A DNA stretch of 64,000 bases, from NCBI GenBank assembly GCA_905478775.1, contig CAJQKB010000090.1, positions 16,247 to 80,246 of the forward strand. Reading direction: 5' to 3'. The notes under the pieces are model-generated. The model saw only the letters and a program-made list of their open reading frames with translations. It ran no database searches and was not told where the DNA came from. Origin of the DNA: an uncultured Opitutales bacterium (GTDB lineage: Bacteria > Verrucomicrobiota > Verrucomicrobiia > Opitutales > Seribacteraceae). Of the stretch, positions 62,407 to 64,000 are shown one piece after another. The position numbers and the translations under genes were made by a program. The number at the start of each line of letters is the position of its first letter. Position 1 is the stretch's first letter.

Positions 62407-63693
62407 ATGAGCCAAGACAATTTATTTCCCCAAGAAACCAATTTCTCACCCGAAAATGAAATCCCGGGCATACGGGCTAAAATAATTGGAATCGGAGGGG
62501 CAGGACTTTCTCTCGTGGATGGTTTACGATTTGATAACTTTCAAAGTGTCGAGCACTTGGCTGTGGATGTGGACAGTCGGGCACTCTCTGATTCGATTGC
62601 AGGAGAAAAACTCGCCTTTGGCCGTCGACATACCCGTGGCATGGGAACCGGGGGGGAGCATACCCTTGCCCGCAAAGCGATGGAGGAGGAAAAAGATGTT
62701 ATTCGCAAAAAACTCGAAGGGGTTGACCTGGTCTTTTTACTGGCTGGATTAGGGGGAGGAACGGGTGGTGGAGCTGCTCCGGTAATTGCCCGATTAGCCA
62801 GGGAGGCAGGCGCACTTGTCTTTGCCTTTACTCCACTACCTTTCAGCTGGGAAAAAAGCAGACACTCCATGGCCGAGGAATGCCTCGCCGATCTGCGTAA
62901 GTTTGCCAATGCCGTGGTTCCATTACCCAACGATTCACTATTACAAATGGGAGGTGCCGATGCCACTGCCCTGGAATGTTTTGCCGAAGCGGGGAGAAAT
63001 GTAAGTAAGGGAATTTCTGCCATCTGTTCACTCGTATTTCGCAGGGGAATGATCGATGTTGATTTTGTTCACCTTCGCAAAGCCTTTAACCGCAGAGCCG
63101 GAAGAACTTTATTTGGATATGGAGAAGGAGATGGAGAAGATGCAATTCGGCAGGCCGTTCGCGAGCTCCTTTTATGTCCCATGTTACACCTTCCAGATGT
63201 TTCAAAAGCAGCAGATGCATTGTTAATACTGATAACGGGAGGTACGGGTATGGGAATGGCTGCTCTTCAACAGGTCTCCAGTGAAATTCGCGAGGAATTC
63301 AAAGCGGGTGAACATATCGTTTTTGGTGCTCATGTGGATGAAAATATGGGCAACCGGGTGCAAATTACAGTCTTAGGCGCCACTGATTTGGAAGCGGGTA
63401 TACCTACCGCCGATGTGGCTCCCACTGCCAAAGAAGTAATTGCGGTTCTTCCCAAAAGTAAAGTGGCACACACTTCCAAATTAGCGAAAGAGAAAAAAGG
63501 ATCGAAATTAAAGACAGTTCCTGCAGCACCTCGGAATAAGAAAAAGGATGACCTGGATCAAAATACCTTTGAATTTATGGAGGCAGAAAATCAACGGGGG
63601 ATCTTTGGCGATTTACCTTCCCGAAATATTTATGCGGGAGAAGATTTGGATGTTCCTGCCTATCTTAGGCGAGGCGTAAAAATTTCGATCTAA
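62407..63693 (+). CDS. ftsZ: Divergent cell division GTPase FtsZ
   Basis: A 428-residue tubulin homologue. Family motifs remain: GIGGAG near residue 28, TRGMGTGGEH, the glycine loop LGGGTGGGAAPV at 115-126, PLPNDSLL, and the C-terminal peptide DLDVPAYLRRGV that binds FtsA. Several usually invariant positions differ. The glycine loop has GGGTGGG where GGGTGTG is usual. The T7 loop reads D217-V-D219-F-V-H222 against N-V-D-F-A-D in E. coli, so the Asp at E. coli 209 is kept but the second catalytic Asp (212) is His. GTP turnover may therefore be slow. A Lys-rich linker of about 60 residues precedes the tail. Divergent FtsZ is known in Verrucomicrobia. Confidence 0.9.
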   Translation: MSQDNLFPQETNFSPENEIPGIRAKIIGIGGAGLSLVDGLRFDNFQSVEHLAVDVDSRALSDSIAGEKLAFGRRHTRGMGTGGEHTLARKAMEEEKDVIRKKLEGVDLVFLLAGLGGGTGGGAAPVIARLAREAGALVFAFTPLPFSWEKSRHSMAEECLADLRKFANAVVPLPNDSLLQMGGADATALECFAEAGRNVSKGISAICSLVFRRGMIDVDFVHLRKAFNRRAGRTLFGYGEGDGEDAIRQAVRELLLCPMLHLPDVSKAADALLILITGGTGMGMAALQQVSSEIREEFKAGEHIVFGAHVDENMGNRVQITVLGATDLEAGIPTADVAPTAKEVIAVLPKSKVAHTSKLAKEKKGSKLKTVPAAPRNKKKDDLDQNTFEFMEAENQRGIFGDLPSRNIYAGEDLDVPAYLRRGVKISI

Positions 63694-63835
63694 AATCGAT
63701 TTCCGGCCCTTGATAGGGGTGAAAATGTATCCAAGTTCTGATTTTCCATAAAAAACCTGTTCCACAACTCATCCCATTGGGGTCAGTTTATGGATAGGGC
63801 AACCATCGAAAAATTGTCACGTCCGTAAAATATTG

Positions 63836-64000
63836 TTACGGAGTTAGTTCAATCCATTCCTTTTGCTTTTCGTCGTAGAATCCCTTTTCGCTTAGGTAAT
63901 AGCGCCATACTTCGTCGGTATGGAAATAGAGCCACGGATACGCACTCTCCTTCGTCCATATCCACTTTAGGTTGTCATTGTATAACCAGACGGACTGGTC
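63836..64000 (-). CDS. C-terminal end of a Trp/Tyr-rich secreted protein, truncated by the window
   Basis: The last 54 codons and stop of a minus-strand gene that continues past the right edge. The segment is unusually rich in Trp and Tyr: VWLYNDNLKWIWT, AYPWLYFHTDEVWRYY. This pattern recurs, as I recognise it, at the C-termini of secreted or surface proteins of Verrucomicrobia, with alternating W-x-W and (Y/W)LY strands. No further identity can be given. The gap to ftsZ (63694-63835) has no clear gene or terminator. Confidence 0.7.
   Translation of the reverse strand, partial: DQSVWLYNDNLKWIWTKESAYPWLYFHTDEVWRYYLSEKGFYDEKQKEWIELTP

Noticed and set aside
62541..63023. 160-codon frame on the minus strand inside ftsZ
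   Set aside because: Antisense to the conserved GTPase domain, rich in Ser/Pro/Ala with no motif.
1..64000. CRISPR array, insertion sequence or prophage
   Set aside because: No regularly spaced direct repeats, transposase, integrase, or phage structural gene was seen on either strand.

Overview
The window looks like chromosomal DNA from a Gram-negative bacterium of the Planctomycetes-Verrucomicrobia-Chlamydiae group, most likely a verrucomicrobium. No 16S gene is present, so this is inference. Supporting signs are a 3-keto-disaccharide hydrolase (DUF1080) family protein, a Trp/Tyr-rich C-terminal segment of a kind I associate with secreted verrucomicrobial proteins (right edge), a squalene-cyclase-like repeat protein next to a MotA/ExbB homologue, system II cytochrome c maturation, a Kdo transferase (so LPS), a DNPR-type MurE (so meso-diaminopimelate peptidoglycan) and a very divergent FtsZ. 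Genes are tightly packed and no insertion sequence, prophage or CRISPR array was seen.

Layout. 1-10654 (+): a cell-envelope cluster. It has a GYF/RDD membrane protein, a MotA/TolQ/ExbB-type channel, two different single-span proteins that look like its MotB/ExbD-type partners, a small two-span protein, an 851-residue vWA/thrombospondin-type-3 protein, a toroid-repeat membrane protein and a secreted protein with eight NPF(D/E) repeats. 10659-14807 (-): a MORN-like lipoprotein, a catalytically dead trypsin-like protein and a four-PDZ HtrA protease. 14928-21899 (+): AI-2E-type permease, DUF1080 protein, PrsW, DNA polymerase III alpha and ribosomal protein S21. 21963-25400 (+): a two-gene signalling or defence-like cassette, a TPR/TRAFs-binding-SLOG-nucleotidyl cyclase followed 12 bp later by a TIR-FGE protein. 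25484-33376: LysRS, a small membrane protein, the CcsA/ResB haem-handling pair, a lipoprotein and YchF. 33498-38472: tRNA-His (GTG), an esterase, WaaA, TrpA, MiaA and NAD kinase. 38504-43562: a membrane pseudokinase, a lipoprotein and a PpiD-like anchored protein. 43579-44334 (-): TlyA. 44499-63693 (+): a nearly complete division and cell wall (dcw) cluster, mraZ-rsmH-ftsL-ftsI-murE-murF-mraY-murD-lysM-ftsW-murG-murC/murB-ddl-ftsQ-ftsA-ftsZ. At the right edge is the 3' end of a minus-strand gene.

The dcw genes mostly overlap by 1-8 bp or nearly touch and probably form one coupled transcript. It is headed by five TGG elements spaced exactly 10 bp apart just before mraZ, which look like an MraZ operator. 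Within the cluster, MurC and MurB are fused, a triple-LysM protein sits between murD and ftsW, and FtsZ has lost the second catalytic Asp of its T7 loop while keeping the C-terminal FtsA-binding peptide.

The best candidate for an undescribed system is the cyclase-SLOG plus TIR-FGE pair, which combines parts known separately from Pycsar and Thoeris-type antiviral signalling. The second candidate is the stator-like cluster at the left edge, with one channel subunit and two dissimilar candidate stator arms.
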